Positions 50,543 to 58,249 of a stretch of DNA of 64,000 nucleotides are shown piece after piece; within the stretch, counting starts at the first letter, position 1; each line of letters begins with the position of its first letter. The notes under the pieces were generated by a model, which searched no databases, was not told the origin of the DNA, and saw only the letters and a list, made by a program, of their open reading frames with translations. This DNA comes from Chitinophagales bacterium (GTDB lineage Bacteria > Bacteroidota > Bacteroidia > Chitinophagales > Saprospiraceae): NCBI GenBank assembly GCA_017303475.1, contig JAFLBO010000007.1, positions 107,501 through 171,500 on the forward strand, in the 5' to 3' direction. Position numbers and translations under genes: made by a program.

Positions 50543-51250
50543 TCATATCTCTCCAGTCATATTTGCCAAAACCTCCATTTTAGCTATAATCATATCCATC
50601 CGTTCGTCTGTATCTGCATAAAACAAATGGCCTGGTAATGCATCCATCATTTTTTCATTACCCAATATTTCTCTCGCGCAACCTGCCAGGTAGGAAATTA
50701 CCTCCAGATCTCCGGAATGCCTGATTTTTTCCGCAATATCACTTGTATAATTGAACAAGTAAACGATATCTTCAAAATCATGACTGGCCAACAAATCATG
50801 CTTACCGCGATCAAAAAAAGCATCTATTTTTGAGGCAAGGAAATAAGGTAACGGAAGAATCCTCACATTTAACCCTTCCAACAACACCGTTTCGGCTTTG
50901 GCAAAGCCGGATTCAAACCAACGATTTCCAGGGGCCCAACCCACTCCTTTAGTGGACATAATATCCACCAAAAGATCATCAAAGGCAAATCTGCAAATGA
51001 TCGTGGAATCTGCCTGTTCCTGAAACCCCTTTATAACCAGTTTCTGGCGCAAGGTTTCCAGTTCCTGAACAGAAAATATCTGAAAAGTCAGGTCAATGTC
51101 TTTAGTAGGCCGTATGTCTTCGGCCGAGGTATCGTCAATATACAGGCTCACCATGGCGCCACCCACAAATACCACCTCTTGATTGAGTTCGCCCAGTGCT
51201 TTTGCAATTTTTACCGTTGCCATGCGGTTTATGAGGGTATTCTTCAGCAT
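50543..51250 (-). CDS. Nucleotidyltransferase (AbiEii/MNT-like), candidate toxin or effector
   Basis: The 235-aa protein carries the nucleotidyltransferase pattern FVGGAMVSLY (GG at 30-31) followed by PTKDIDLTF with the two metal-binding Asp (51 and 53). The third acidic position may be LLVDIMS. Helical C-terminal parts resemble AbiEii-like proteins. Such enzymes act as toxins that nucleotidylate tRNA or other targets, or as antitoxin partners in HEPN/MNT pairs. It overlaps the upstream winged-helix gene by 7 nt. The activity is inferred only from motifs. Confidence 0.82.
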   Translation of the reverse strand: MLKNTLINRMATVKIAKALGELNQEVVFVGGAMVSLYIDDTSAEDIRPTKDIDLTFQIFSVQELETLRQKLVIKGFQEQADSTIICRFAFDDLLVDIMSTKGVGWAPGNRWFESGFAKAETVLLEGLNVRILPLPYFLASKIDAFFDRGKHDLLASHDFEDIVYLFNYTSDIAEKIRHSGDLEVISYLAGCAREILGNEKMMDALPGHLFYADTDERMDMIIAKMEVLANMTGEI

Positions 51251-51765
51251 ATTCTCTGATGTAATATTTCCAATGCAAGGTTTCGTTCACGGGCCCGACC
51301 AACACGCACTGCATCCATCAATGCCAGGTACTCATACAAGGTTGAATCCAGGTGAACCGCCTGGATAACCCCCGGATAAAGCGGTAAGATACTTTGGCCG
51401 CGAAGCCTCCCCTTGGCATAGGGCCACACGTAAACATCACTACCGCCAACGATCAGATGCGACAAAGGCTCAGCACTGTGGGCCGTTGGAATTCCTCTGA
51501 CCTCCGCTCCGGGCTGCTGTGGGAAAATATAGGGAACGCCATACTGAATCAAATCCACAAAGGCTTGTTTCGACACCTCTTTGCCCTTTTGATGCAACAA
51601 TCTCGCGTACGCCAGGCGCTTCAAAGACGCACTTATTTCCGACTGGCTGATAAACAGGGAATGAGCCAGGGAAATCTGATTCCAGGATTTGCCCTCCTCC
51701 ATTAAAACCTTCAACAACACCACCAAATCCTGTGGGCGTAGCATGGGGATAGCTTTGTGATTCAT
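51244..51765 (-). CDS. Winged-helix DNA-binding protein, candidate antitoxin of the nucleotidyltransferase
   Basis: The 173-aa protein has a clear helix-turn-helix at about 28-58 (NQISLAHSLFISQSEISASL then KRLAYARLLHQKG). The C-terminal part (YVWPYAKGRLRGQSILPLYP) is unassigned. The gene precedes and overlaps the nucleotidyltransferase gene by 7 nt, as in AbiEi/AbiEii toxin-antitoxin pairs, though the two proteins are not obviously AbiEi. A consensus promoter and a 32-bp inverted repeat lie upstream (51789-51863), suggesting autoregulation. Confidence 0.8.
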   Translation of the reverse strand: MNHKAIPMLRPQDLVVLLKVLMEEGKSWNQISLAHSLFISQSEISASLKRLAYARLLHQKGKEVSKQAFVDLIQYGVPYIFPQQPGAEVRGIPTAHSAEPLSHLIVGGSDVYVWPYAKGRLRGQSILPLYPGVIQAVHLDSTLYEYLALMDAVRVGRARERNLALEILHQRIC

Positions 51766-51788
51766 GACTTATTGGATATTTCAATATG

Positions 51789-51863
51789 CAAATTTAGTGA
51801 TATAAAGTATTTAAAAACAAATAATTATCAAAAATTATTGCATATTGCGATATTCAATAATTT
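51789..51863 (-). promoter_or_regulatory. Consensus promoter plus inverted repeat upstream of the wHTH/NTase pair
   Basis: On the minus strand TTTG (51821-51818), a 21-nt spacer and TAAATTTG (51796-51789) match the Bacteroidota consensus, placing the start near 51782. Just upstream, 51832-51863 is an inverted repeat with arms AAATTATTG and CAATAATTT and inner pairing ATAT/ATAT. It is a candidate operator for the winged-helix protein. Confidence 0.7.
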
Positions 51864-51899
51864 CTTACCCAAACCCACCACTTTCTCCGGCAACCTATA

Positions 51900-52474
51900 T
51901 GCACGCTGTCATTCCGACCAAAGGGAGGAATCTCGTTGCGTTATTTTACTTTAAGCGCTTAAAGTAAAATAACGCAAATCTTATTTTACTTTTCTTTTGC
52001 CGGATCATCTCGACTGACTGGCTCTAACCTCTTTATAAAAAATCCAGATTTTCAACCTCTTACGGACGCTGATGCTTTTCTTTAATAGCGTCCCCATTGA
52101 CAAAAAGCGGTGGAAACAGTGATTTGTCCTGCCGGGTAGCTTAGCATTGGTTCAATAGCCTGGCATTGTTACTTTTCTTTTTGCTTGCCCAAAAAGAAAA
52201 GTAACCAAAAGAAAAAGGGCAGTCTTTCCGGCAAAGCCAACGACCTCCGGGGATTGCGCTGCTTTTTAACCGCCGACCGTCATTTTGCATTTACATCGTG
52301 CTGTACTGCCGGTTAAAAAGAAGGCGCTCCCTCCTTACGTCGGGACCATCCCCTTCGGTCGGGCTTGCCTCGCAGACGGCGGGCGCCTAGGCAGGGAATT
52401 GATTGGGAGCCTGGGCCCCTTATTTGTGGGTAATCGGGAGCGTTGAAACGAGCGGTTTCAAGATGATAGATGTA
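51900..52474. repeat. Repeat-rich non-coding block with a 42-bp perfect palindrome and two hairpins
   Basis: CATTCCGACCAAAGGGAGGA begins near 51910, a phrase that I associate with Bacteroidota intergenic repeats. It is followed by a perfect 42-bp palindrome at 51936-51977 centred on AAGCGCTT. Hairpin A pairs GTTACTTTTCTTTTTG (52168-52183) with CAAAAAGAAAAGTAAC (52190-52205). Hairpin B pairs CTTTTTAACCG (52262-52272) with CGGTTAAAAAG (52310-52320). The last 34 nt (52441-52474) repeat the GTTGAAACGAG...CAAGATG element of 13758-13797. No gene is supported in this roughly 690-nt gap. Confidence 0.75.
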
Positions 52475-55400
52475 CCCCGTGTTTTACCCCCCCCTCCACC
52501 AATCCCACCTCCGCCTCCGTCAACCCATACAACCCATACACCAACGCATCCACCTCCGCCTCCAGAGCCGAGGTGTCCGCATCCTTGTCCGCACGCTTGA
52601 GCGCGAGTATGCGGGTGACGAGGGAGATAATTTGTTCCTTTTGTCCAGAAGTCACATTGATAGGAATAGGGATGGATTCTACGTAAATAATTTTCAATCG
52701 AACAAACCCAGCCTGAACCTTGTCACAGACATTTTCTAAAAACAACCTACTGACTTTGGAATTAAGAATTCCTAGCAAGAATTTATCATCAGAAATGATT
52801 AATTGATTATTGTCATTACCGTAATAAAATGACTCATCAAATGCGAAGGAGTTAGCTTCCAATGAAATTCCAGGCCAAAGAATTTTAGCTTTTTCAAATT
52901 CTCTCCAATAATCTACGGCATCCTGAATCTCATACCATTGATAACTCCCAGGCTTTCTACCCGGCCATTTTGGATCAGTGTTATTTTTAGGTCTAGGCAA
53001 AAGTCGTTCCTTAAACTGCAATAAATATTGTAAAATAGCCGGATATTCTTCTATCTGTATGCCCCTTCGGGTGAAAATCAAATACTTATCACTCTTCGGC
53101 GACTGATACCGCTTAATATCCCGCCCGGCCAGAAACGGCTTGATTACTTCGGCACTTTTGGGGTCTTCGGTTATGAGCCGCTCGCGGGTGGCGGCATCTA
53201 TCACAAAGGCTTCGTTGAGGCCGGTTTTGATACCATAATAAATCTTGCCCTCCACGTACTCGCCCAGGGGCTTGCCGGCCTGGCGCAGCTTGTCGAGCAG
53301 TTGCTGCACGGCCTGGTTGCTGAGGGTCCAGCCGGAATCTTGCAGGCCGCTTACCTGTACCTCAAACTCGTGCTCGCGCAGGTAGGCATGCAGCCCGTCC
53401 GGGAAATCGAGGGTTTGCACTTGAGCGGCTGTAAACTGCTCCTCGGCCCCGCGATTTTCCATCTCAAAAACACAAGGATAGGTGGTGGCCTCCTCAAACA
53501 CCGGCAGGTCGCCAAAATCACGTATGGCCACTATGCGGCGCTGCTTTACATATTGCCGCAGCTTGTCGCCATAACCCGCCCGCATCCATTTGTTGGGTAG
53601 TATATAGCTAAATTGTCCGCCGGGCCGCAGCACCTGCATGCCGCGTTCCACAAAGTACACATACAGATCGGCGGTGCCGGAAAAGGTTTCGTATTGTTTC
53701 TGGAAATAGGGTTTGAAAGCCGTCAGTTCTTCCTGCCGGATATACGGAGGGTTGCCCACTAAGCAATCAAAACCGCGGAAGACGCCTTCGTCGTCCAGCA
53801 CTTCCGGAAACTCAAAACGCCATTCAAAAGCATCCCGGAAAATGGCATTGGCCCGGATTTCTTCAATCTGAGCGTCCAATTTTTCCAGTTCGGCGCTGAT
53901 TTTGGCTATTTCGGCCCCTTGTTTTTTGGTTTCGGCCTCTGATAGCCCAAACAACTGCCCTTGCTGGGTGAGGTTGAACAGTTCGCCGCCCAGCTTGGCT
54001 TTTTTCTTCAGGAGAGGATCGTTGCGGTGTATTTCCGCCTGAAAATCGCTTTTTATCTGGTTAATCAGTTGCAGCAGCCCCTGTTTTACATCCTTGTCGG
54101 TGGCGCGGTGGTAATCGCGCACATAGCCACGGTAGGTTTGTATGTCGTATTTCAGGCTTTTGAGCGCCTTGCTCAGATCTGCATCCAGCGCAAAGCGACT
54201 CACCAGAGAGTTGCCCTGCTTGATGTTGATGTCGATATTCGGAAGCGTCTCCAATTCCCGGAACTTGCTTTCCGCGGTGAAATAGGCATTCTTCAGCAGC
54301 TCTATCCACAAACGCAGACGGCATATTTTCACCGAATTGGGGTTGATATCTACCCCGAACAGACAATGTTCAATGATACGCTGTTTTTCATGAAACAGGC
54401 TTTCCTGAATGCGCTGCATTTCGGCAGGCGCCTGCCCGTTTTTGAGTCGGTAACTGAAAAAGCCGTCTTCCCAGGTAAGGATGAGTTCGTCGTTTTCCAC
54501 GCGCGCGTCTACGGGCAGGCGAAGGCCCGAGGCATCGGCCAGGATGCGCAGTTCGGATTTGATGGCAATGATCTCGTTCAGCGCTGAAACCAGAAAGTGT
54601 CCGGAGCCCACGGCCGGGTCGCAGATACGCAGGGAATGAATCACGGCATTGCTCTCCAGGATCTCCTGCCGGGAGCGACGATCGATCAGGTGATTTTTCA
54701 GGTCGTCGAAATCGGCGCAATTCCAGCCGTGTTGGTCGTTGAACTTGTTCACCACGGCCCGCCGGATGGTTTCGCGGCACATATACATGGTAATGAAGCC
54801 CGGTGTAAAGAAAGAGCCGTCTTTGTAGCCGTTCAGTTTTTCAAAAATCAGCCCCAGAACGGCGGCGTTGATGAGGGTTTTGCCTTCTTCCTGAATTTCC
54901 TGCGCGCCTTCGGAAGAGAAATCGTAGGCATCCAGAAACTGAAACAGGTATTCCAGGGTGCGCAGCTGGCCCGTGCGTTTTTTACCGGCGTTGTCCTTGA
55001 GCACCGTGCCGGTGGCCAGGGGCAGCGTAAGGCGGTCTTTGAGGCTGTTGATGCGCAGGGTTTGACTTTCCAGGTCGGCAATTTCAAACAGGGAGCTGTT
55101 CAGGTATGGCACCTTTTCGAAACGCGCCTGCACATCGGCCGGGCGCGAGGCCGGTTTTTTGGCCAGCACATCAAAAAACAGCTCGTTCAGCTCATCGAAA
55201 TCCTTGATCCGGTCGAAATTCAGGAAACGATACTCCGGGTTTTGTTCCTGGTAGCTGAGTAGCTGGGCTTCCAGGAGTTTCAGAAAGAGCAGCCGGTTCA
55301 TCCAGATGATCACCAGTTCCAGACCCACGTTAAAGAGTTGTTCCTCCCGGGTATCGCCGTATTGCCGGGCATTGGGCAGGCGGCGCAGGCAGTCTTCCGT

Positions 55401-56267
55401 TTCTAGCGTAGCGATCACATTTTCCAGCATGGAGCCCGGGTGACGGTCTTTTTTGCGGGTAATGACCTTTTTTCCGCCTTCTTTGGTCTCTTCCAGTCCG
55501 ATGAGGTGCAGCAGTTCGTGATAAAACCCCTTGTCGAGCGAATTGCTGTCGTTGGCAAAGGGCAATTTCAGCAGATGCACCGGCGAAATTCCCTTGTACA
55601 GCGGAATCAGTTTATGGTCGTTGCCATTATCCTGATCGAAGGCAATCTTCGTGTAATCTTTCAGGTTGAAGTACGTGAACGAGAGATTGTCTACGATACC
55701 CGGCAGGAAATCGGCCCCGATGGTTTTATAGATCAGGTCGGTATTCTTTTTGGCGGCTTTGGCGTTGTGGTAGTATTCCACCAGTTTTTTATGGTGGTAG
55801 AAATAGCGTTCAAAGTCTTTCTCCTCGAAGATAAACCACTGATGAATATCGGTAATGATCAGCGATTTGATGCTGTGGTTTTCGTTCTCAATACGTTCGC
55901 GGAGGTAATACAACACCAGTTCCTGCAGGGCTTTCCGGTTGAGGTCGGAAACGCTGGTCATTTCCCCGGCGTTTTTGGGGCGTTTTACTTCCAGCAGCAC
56001 GGCGGCCGGGCTTTTGGCGGTTTTTCCGGCATGGATGACCAGGTCGGTGCGTTCTTTGGAGGCCAGCAGGAAATCGTTTTTGTACCAGGCGTCGTTCAGG
56101 AAATCGCGCAGGTGATCCCGTACATTGGCTTCGCTTTCTTCCAGGTCAATATTCGACAGCAGTATGCGCAGGCAATTTTTGAAGTTTTCGATGGCCGGCC
56201 GGGCCACTTTTTCCTTTAGGTAAGCCTTATTGAGGGCTTGTTGAAGGCTGAAGGGTGTTTTATCCAT
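52458..56267 (-). CDS. Type IIG restriction-modification enzyme (Eco57I/BREX PglX-like fold)
   Basis: The 1269-aa single-chain protein has an N-terminal PD-ExK nuclease (Asp75 in TDLVIHA, then Glu93/Lys95 in LLEVKRPKN) and a helical connector. An adenine methyltransferase follows, with motif I CDPAVGSGHFLVSAL near 555 and motif IV GNPPYIRQEEL near 838. The C-terminal target-recognition region (about 1060-1240) has sequence such as FTRRGIQIEEYPAIL. Such enzymes methylate and cut next to one recognition site. Positions 52681-52920 are about 32% GC by my count against 67% in a sample at 54481-54540, so the target-recognition region is compositionally foreign to its own gene. The last few residues and the TGA come from a dispersed repeat. 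Confidence 0.9.
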   Translation of the reverse strand: MDKTPFSLQQALNKAYLKEKVARPAIENFKNCLRILLSNIDLEESEANVRDHLRDFLNDAWYKNDFLLASKERTDLVIHAGKTAKSPAAVLLEVKRPKNAGEMTSVSDLNRKALQELVLYYLRERIENENHSIKSLIITDIHQWFIFEEKDFERYFYHHKKLVEYYHNAKAAKKNTDLIYKTIGADFLPGIVDNLSFTYFNLKDYTKIAFDQDNGNDHKLIPLYKGISPVHLLKLPFANDSNSLDKGFYHELLHLIGLEETKEGGKKVITRKKDRHPGSMLENVIATLETEDCLRRLPNARQYGDTREEQLFNVGLELVIIWMNRLLFLKLLEAQLLSYQEQNPEYRFLNFDRIKDFDELNELFFDVLAKKPASRPADVQARFEKVPYLNSSLFEIADLESQTLRINSLKDRLTLPLATGTVLKDNAGKKRTGQLRTLEYLFQFLDAYDFSSEGAQEIQEEGKTLINAAVLGLIFEKLNGYKDGSFFTPGFITMYMCRETIRRAVVNKFNDQHGWNCADFDDLKNHLIDRRSRQEILESNAVIHSLRICDPAVGSGHFLVSALNEIIAIKSELRILADASGLRLPVDARVENDELILTWEDGFFSYRLKNGQAPAEMQRIQESLFHEKQRIIEHCLFGVDINPNSVKICRLRLWIELLKNAYFTAESKFRELETLPNIDINIKQGNSLVSRFALDADLSKALKSLKYDIQTYRGYVRDYHRATDKDVKQGLLQLINQIKSDFQAEIHRNDPLLKKKAKLGGELFNLTQQGQLFGLSEAETKKQGAEIAKISAELEKLDAQIEEIRANAIFRDAFEWRFEFPEVLDDEGVFRGFDCLVGNPPYIRQEELTAFKPYFQKQYETFSGTADLYVYFVERGMQVLRPGGQFSYILPNKWMRAGYGDKLRQYVKQRRIVAIRDFGDLPVFEEATTYPCVFEMENRGAEEQFTAAQVQTLDFPDGLHAYLREHEFEVQVSGLQDSGWTLSNQAVQQLLDKLRQAGKPLGEYVEGKIYYGIKTGLNEAFVIDAATRERLITEDPKSAEVIKPFLAGRDIKRYQSPKSDKYLIFTRRGIQIEEYPAILQYLLQFKERLLPRPKNNTDPKWPGRKPGSYQWYEIQDAVDYWREFEKAKILWPGISLEANSFAFDESFYYGNDNNQLIISDDKFLLGILNSKVSRLFLENVCDKVQAGFVRLKIIYVESIPIPINVTSGQKEQIISLVTRILALKRADKDADTSALEAEVDALVYGLYGLTEAEVGLVEGGVKHGVHLSS

Positions 56268-56420
56268 GATTCAGGGCAAGGGATTGGGAATGCAAGGATA
56301 GGAGGTTTTGGGGAGATGGAGTAGGTTGGTAGATAGATGAAGGCGAGATTTGGGAGTAGAAAGAAGACTTCTCCAATTCTAATAGAGTCTGAACTATCAG
56401 AGCATTTCGCCTCATCATTA

Positions 56421-57314
56421 CTAAGCCCAGAATGGATCCTGCTCCCAGTTATTGGGAAATCCCATATCTCTAACTGATATTGCAGGATATTCAGCTAACA
56501 ATTCTTTCAATCTTATTGAAAAAGTATGCCGTGGTGCAATTATATTTAAAAGATATTGAATGCAAGATAAAATTGTGTAAACTCGATCTGGCATTGAAGG
56601 TGGCAGCGAAATCCAAAGGAAGCCAGTGTGCTTTGGTAGTTTAGCTGTTTGAGTAAGAGTTCGGTTCCAAAGTCGGCTATGGTGGGCGCATATATTTCGC
56701 GCATGACTCAATGCGTGCATCCAGCTCTCCAGCACAAAAGGATTTAGTCCAAAATGGGCCGATACCTGTTTTTTTTCTGCGCTAATTGCCAGATTTTGAT
56801 AAATTTTAGAAAGGAGTCCCATTGATGTAACCTCCAAAGACATCCAAGCTGCCGGTCTTTTGGGTTGTGTATATTTCCTCTTGTAATGTTTGATAAAAGT
56901 CTCGCTAGATCGCCTAATTTCCTTATCTAAGGATTTTAAGTCATTCCGAAAATTAACTTGATTATGGTAAAGTCGGCCATTTTCAAAAAAATGAGCCCCA
57001 TGAGCCTGTGAAAAATGATAAATAATTTGTGTTCTAAATGCGATTTCAATCCGCTCAATTGCATCGAAAACTATTATTCTTAATCTTCTATCAAACCGGT
57101 ACAAATCCAAAACATGTTCAAACTCAACATTGGGTAAAAAAGGATGGTTGGGATTTGCATTATTCTGCAAGGGATAAGTATATGCCCTAAGTCTATAATA
57201 ACTTATGTGCGAGAGGTAATGCTCAGCTTTTTGAATATCTGGAATATTCAAGCCTCGGCTCTGAAGCAACCTGATTTGATCCGTAATAGCTAACGATGGT
57301 TTTCTGTACTGCAT
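56421..57314 (-). CDS. Abi family protein (AbiD/AbiF-like, Abi_2, HEPN-type)
   Basis: The 297-aa protein opens with PSLAITDQIRLLQSRGL and has YRLRAYTYPLQ, FEHVLDLYRFDRRLRIIVFD and AIERIEIAFRTQI, typical of Abi_2. Near 205 it has the RNxxxH-type HEPN motif in ARNICAHHSRLWNR. HEPN proteins of this kind are RNases that abort phage infection. The gene is AT-rich (about 35% over 56461-56520), separate from its neighbours and preceded by its own consensus promoter (57405-57374). It lies 153 nt downstream of the type IIG gene start on the same strand. Confidence 0.9.
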   Translation of the reverse strand: MQYRKPSLAITDQIRLLQSRGLNIPDIQKAEHYLSHISYYRLRAYTYPLQNNANPNHPFLPNVEFEHVLDLYRFDRRLRIIVFDAIERIEIAFRTQIIYHFSQAHGAHFFENGRLYHNQVNFRNDLKSLDKEIRRSSETFIKHYKRKYTQPKRPAAWMSLEVTSMGLLSKIYQNLAISAEKKQVSAHFGLNPFVLESWMHALSHARNICAHHSRLWNRTLTQTAKLPKHTGFLWISLPPSMPDRVYTILSCIQYLLNIIAPRHTFSIRLKELLAEYPAISVRDMGFPNNWEQDPFWA

Positions 57315-57373
57315 AAAAAAAATAACCCGCCCGGGTGCGCTTGCAAGCAGAGGCGTGGCAGGTCTTATTACTG

Positions 57374-57405
57374 CAAATGTATGGGATCTTTTTTACATAG
57401 CCAAA
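57374..57405 (-). promoter_or_regulatory. Consensus promoter of the Abi gene
   Basis: On the minus strand TTTG (57405-57402), a 20-nt spacer and TACATTTG (57381-57374) give an exact Bacteroidota promoter about 60 nt before the start codon. The transcript start would be near 57367. Confidence 0.75.
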
Positions 57406-57482
57406 TACTAAAAATTTTATTTGCCCTTCTATCTTCACCTCCGCTCCTCCAGCCAGACCTCAAACCGAGCTCTGACTAAACC

Positions 57483-57542
57483 TTAATTGCTGAATTGATT
57501 CAGCAATTAACAGTCTTTTTTGCTGCACTGATTCAGCAAAAA
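57483..57542. repeat. Two tandem palindromes sharing ATTCAGCAA
   Basis: Palindrome 1 pairs TTAATTGCTGAAT (57483-57495) with ATTCAGCAATTAA (57498-57510) around 2 nt. Palindrome 2 pairs TTTTTGCTG (57517-57525) with CAGCAAAAA (57534-57542). They lie in the 311-nt gap between the Abi gene and the PH-like gene, about 80 bp upstream of the Abi promoter. They could be an operator pair or a terminator-like element for the upstream gene. No gene is supported in this gap. Confidence 0.6.
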
Positions 57543-57625
57543 TATGTTCAATTAGAAACATGCGTGGGCAGGAAAATTCCGTTGTGGCTATTTGGGATGA
57601 TGTATTACCCCCCGCCCCCGGAATA

Positions 57626-58120
57626 TCATTCCGGGATACCTGCCATTCCACGCTCCTCCATCCATGCCTCAAACCTGTCTCCGGGCAAAAAGGTAATCCG
57701 CTGCCCAAAACGCCCGGGCGCTTTGAGGTGAATGGTTACCAGTTTTCGGCCCAGACGCCGAATTCTTTCTACCTTCTCCACATCAGCCCAGGGATAACGC
57801 ACCGTAACCCAGTAATTGGTGACATAAAAATGGGTGTCGCCGGCATCAACCCGCTTGAGACGCCAGAGGGTGCGGCGCACAAACAGCAACCAGCCCAACC
57901 AAAGCACCAACAAAAAAAGACGGCCCCACAACGCCGGGAAAGGCAGATACAACTCTTCCTCCGGAATAAATATAAAGGTGAGCAACAATCCGGTCAAAAA
58001 CACCGTGACAAAAATGGGGGTAAAAACCCTCCAAAACAGGGTCATATTGGTTGAAAGACACTCGGTTTTTTCCGTTTTGCCCTGTTCCGGCTCCTGAGGA
58101 GTAGCGTTCTGATTTTCCAT
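57626..58120 (-). CDS. PH-like domain membrane protein, unknown function
   Basis: The 164-aa protein has a charged N-terminus and two transmembrane helices (about 29-50 TLFWRVFTPIFVTVFLTGLL, and 62-81 LWGRLFLLVLWLGWLLFV). A beta-rich cytosolic domain follows (THFYVTNYWVTVRYPWADVE then LVTIHLKAPGRFG) resembling bacterial PH-like domains (DUF304-type). No substrate or partner is suggested. The gene has a repeat leader (58129-58245) of the mnmA/glgB type, with a GTGCCGCGC hairpin ending 8 nt before the ATG. Confidence 0.65.
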   Translation of the reverse strand: MENQNATPQEPEQGKTEKTECLSTNMTLFWRVFTPIFVTVFLTGLLLTFIFIPEEELYLPFPALWGRLFLLVLWLGWLLFVRRTLWRLKRVDAGDTHFYVTNYWVTVRYPWADVEKVERIRRLGRKLVTIHLKAPGRFGQRITFLPGDRFEAWMEERGMAGIPE

Positions 58121-58128
58121 AAATTATT

Positions 58129-58245
58129 GTGCCGCGCCCGGAATCCCGAAGCGCGGCACAAAGGTAGGTGAAATAGAGGAGAGTGAAAGGGGTTGAGGGG
58201 GGTGAAGAGTTTGAGGGGTTTGAAGGGTTTGAGGGGTTTGAAGGG
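58129..58245 (-). promoter_or_regulatory. Leader of the PH-like gene: TCAAACCC tract plus GC hairpin
   Basis: On the minus strand CTTCAAACCCCTCAAACCC-like units (58245-58188) come first. A hairpin follows, pairing GTGCCGCGC (58159-58151) with GCGCGGCAC (58137-58129) around a 13-nt loop, and ends 8 nt before the ATG. The architecture is that of the mnmA, glgB and adaptor leaders, but the hairpin sequence differs. Confidence 0.65.
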
Positions 58246-58249
58246 GTGA

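Noticed and set aside
52403..52600. Proline/threonine-rich 65-aa plus-strand frame
   Set aside because: It is antisense to the end of the type IIG gene and the repetitive composition comes from that gene and a repeat.
57460..57708. 82-aa minus-strand frame between the Abi and PH-like genes
   Set aside because: It reads through palindromes and the 3' end of the PH-like gene, with no protein-like pattern.
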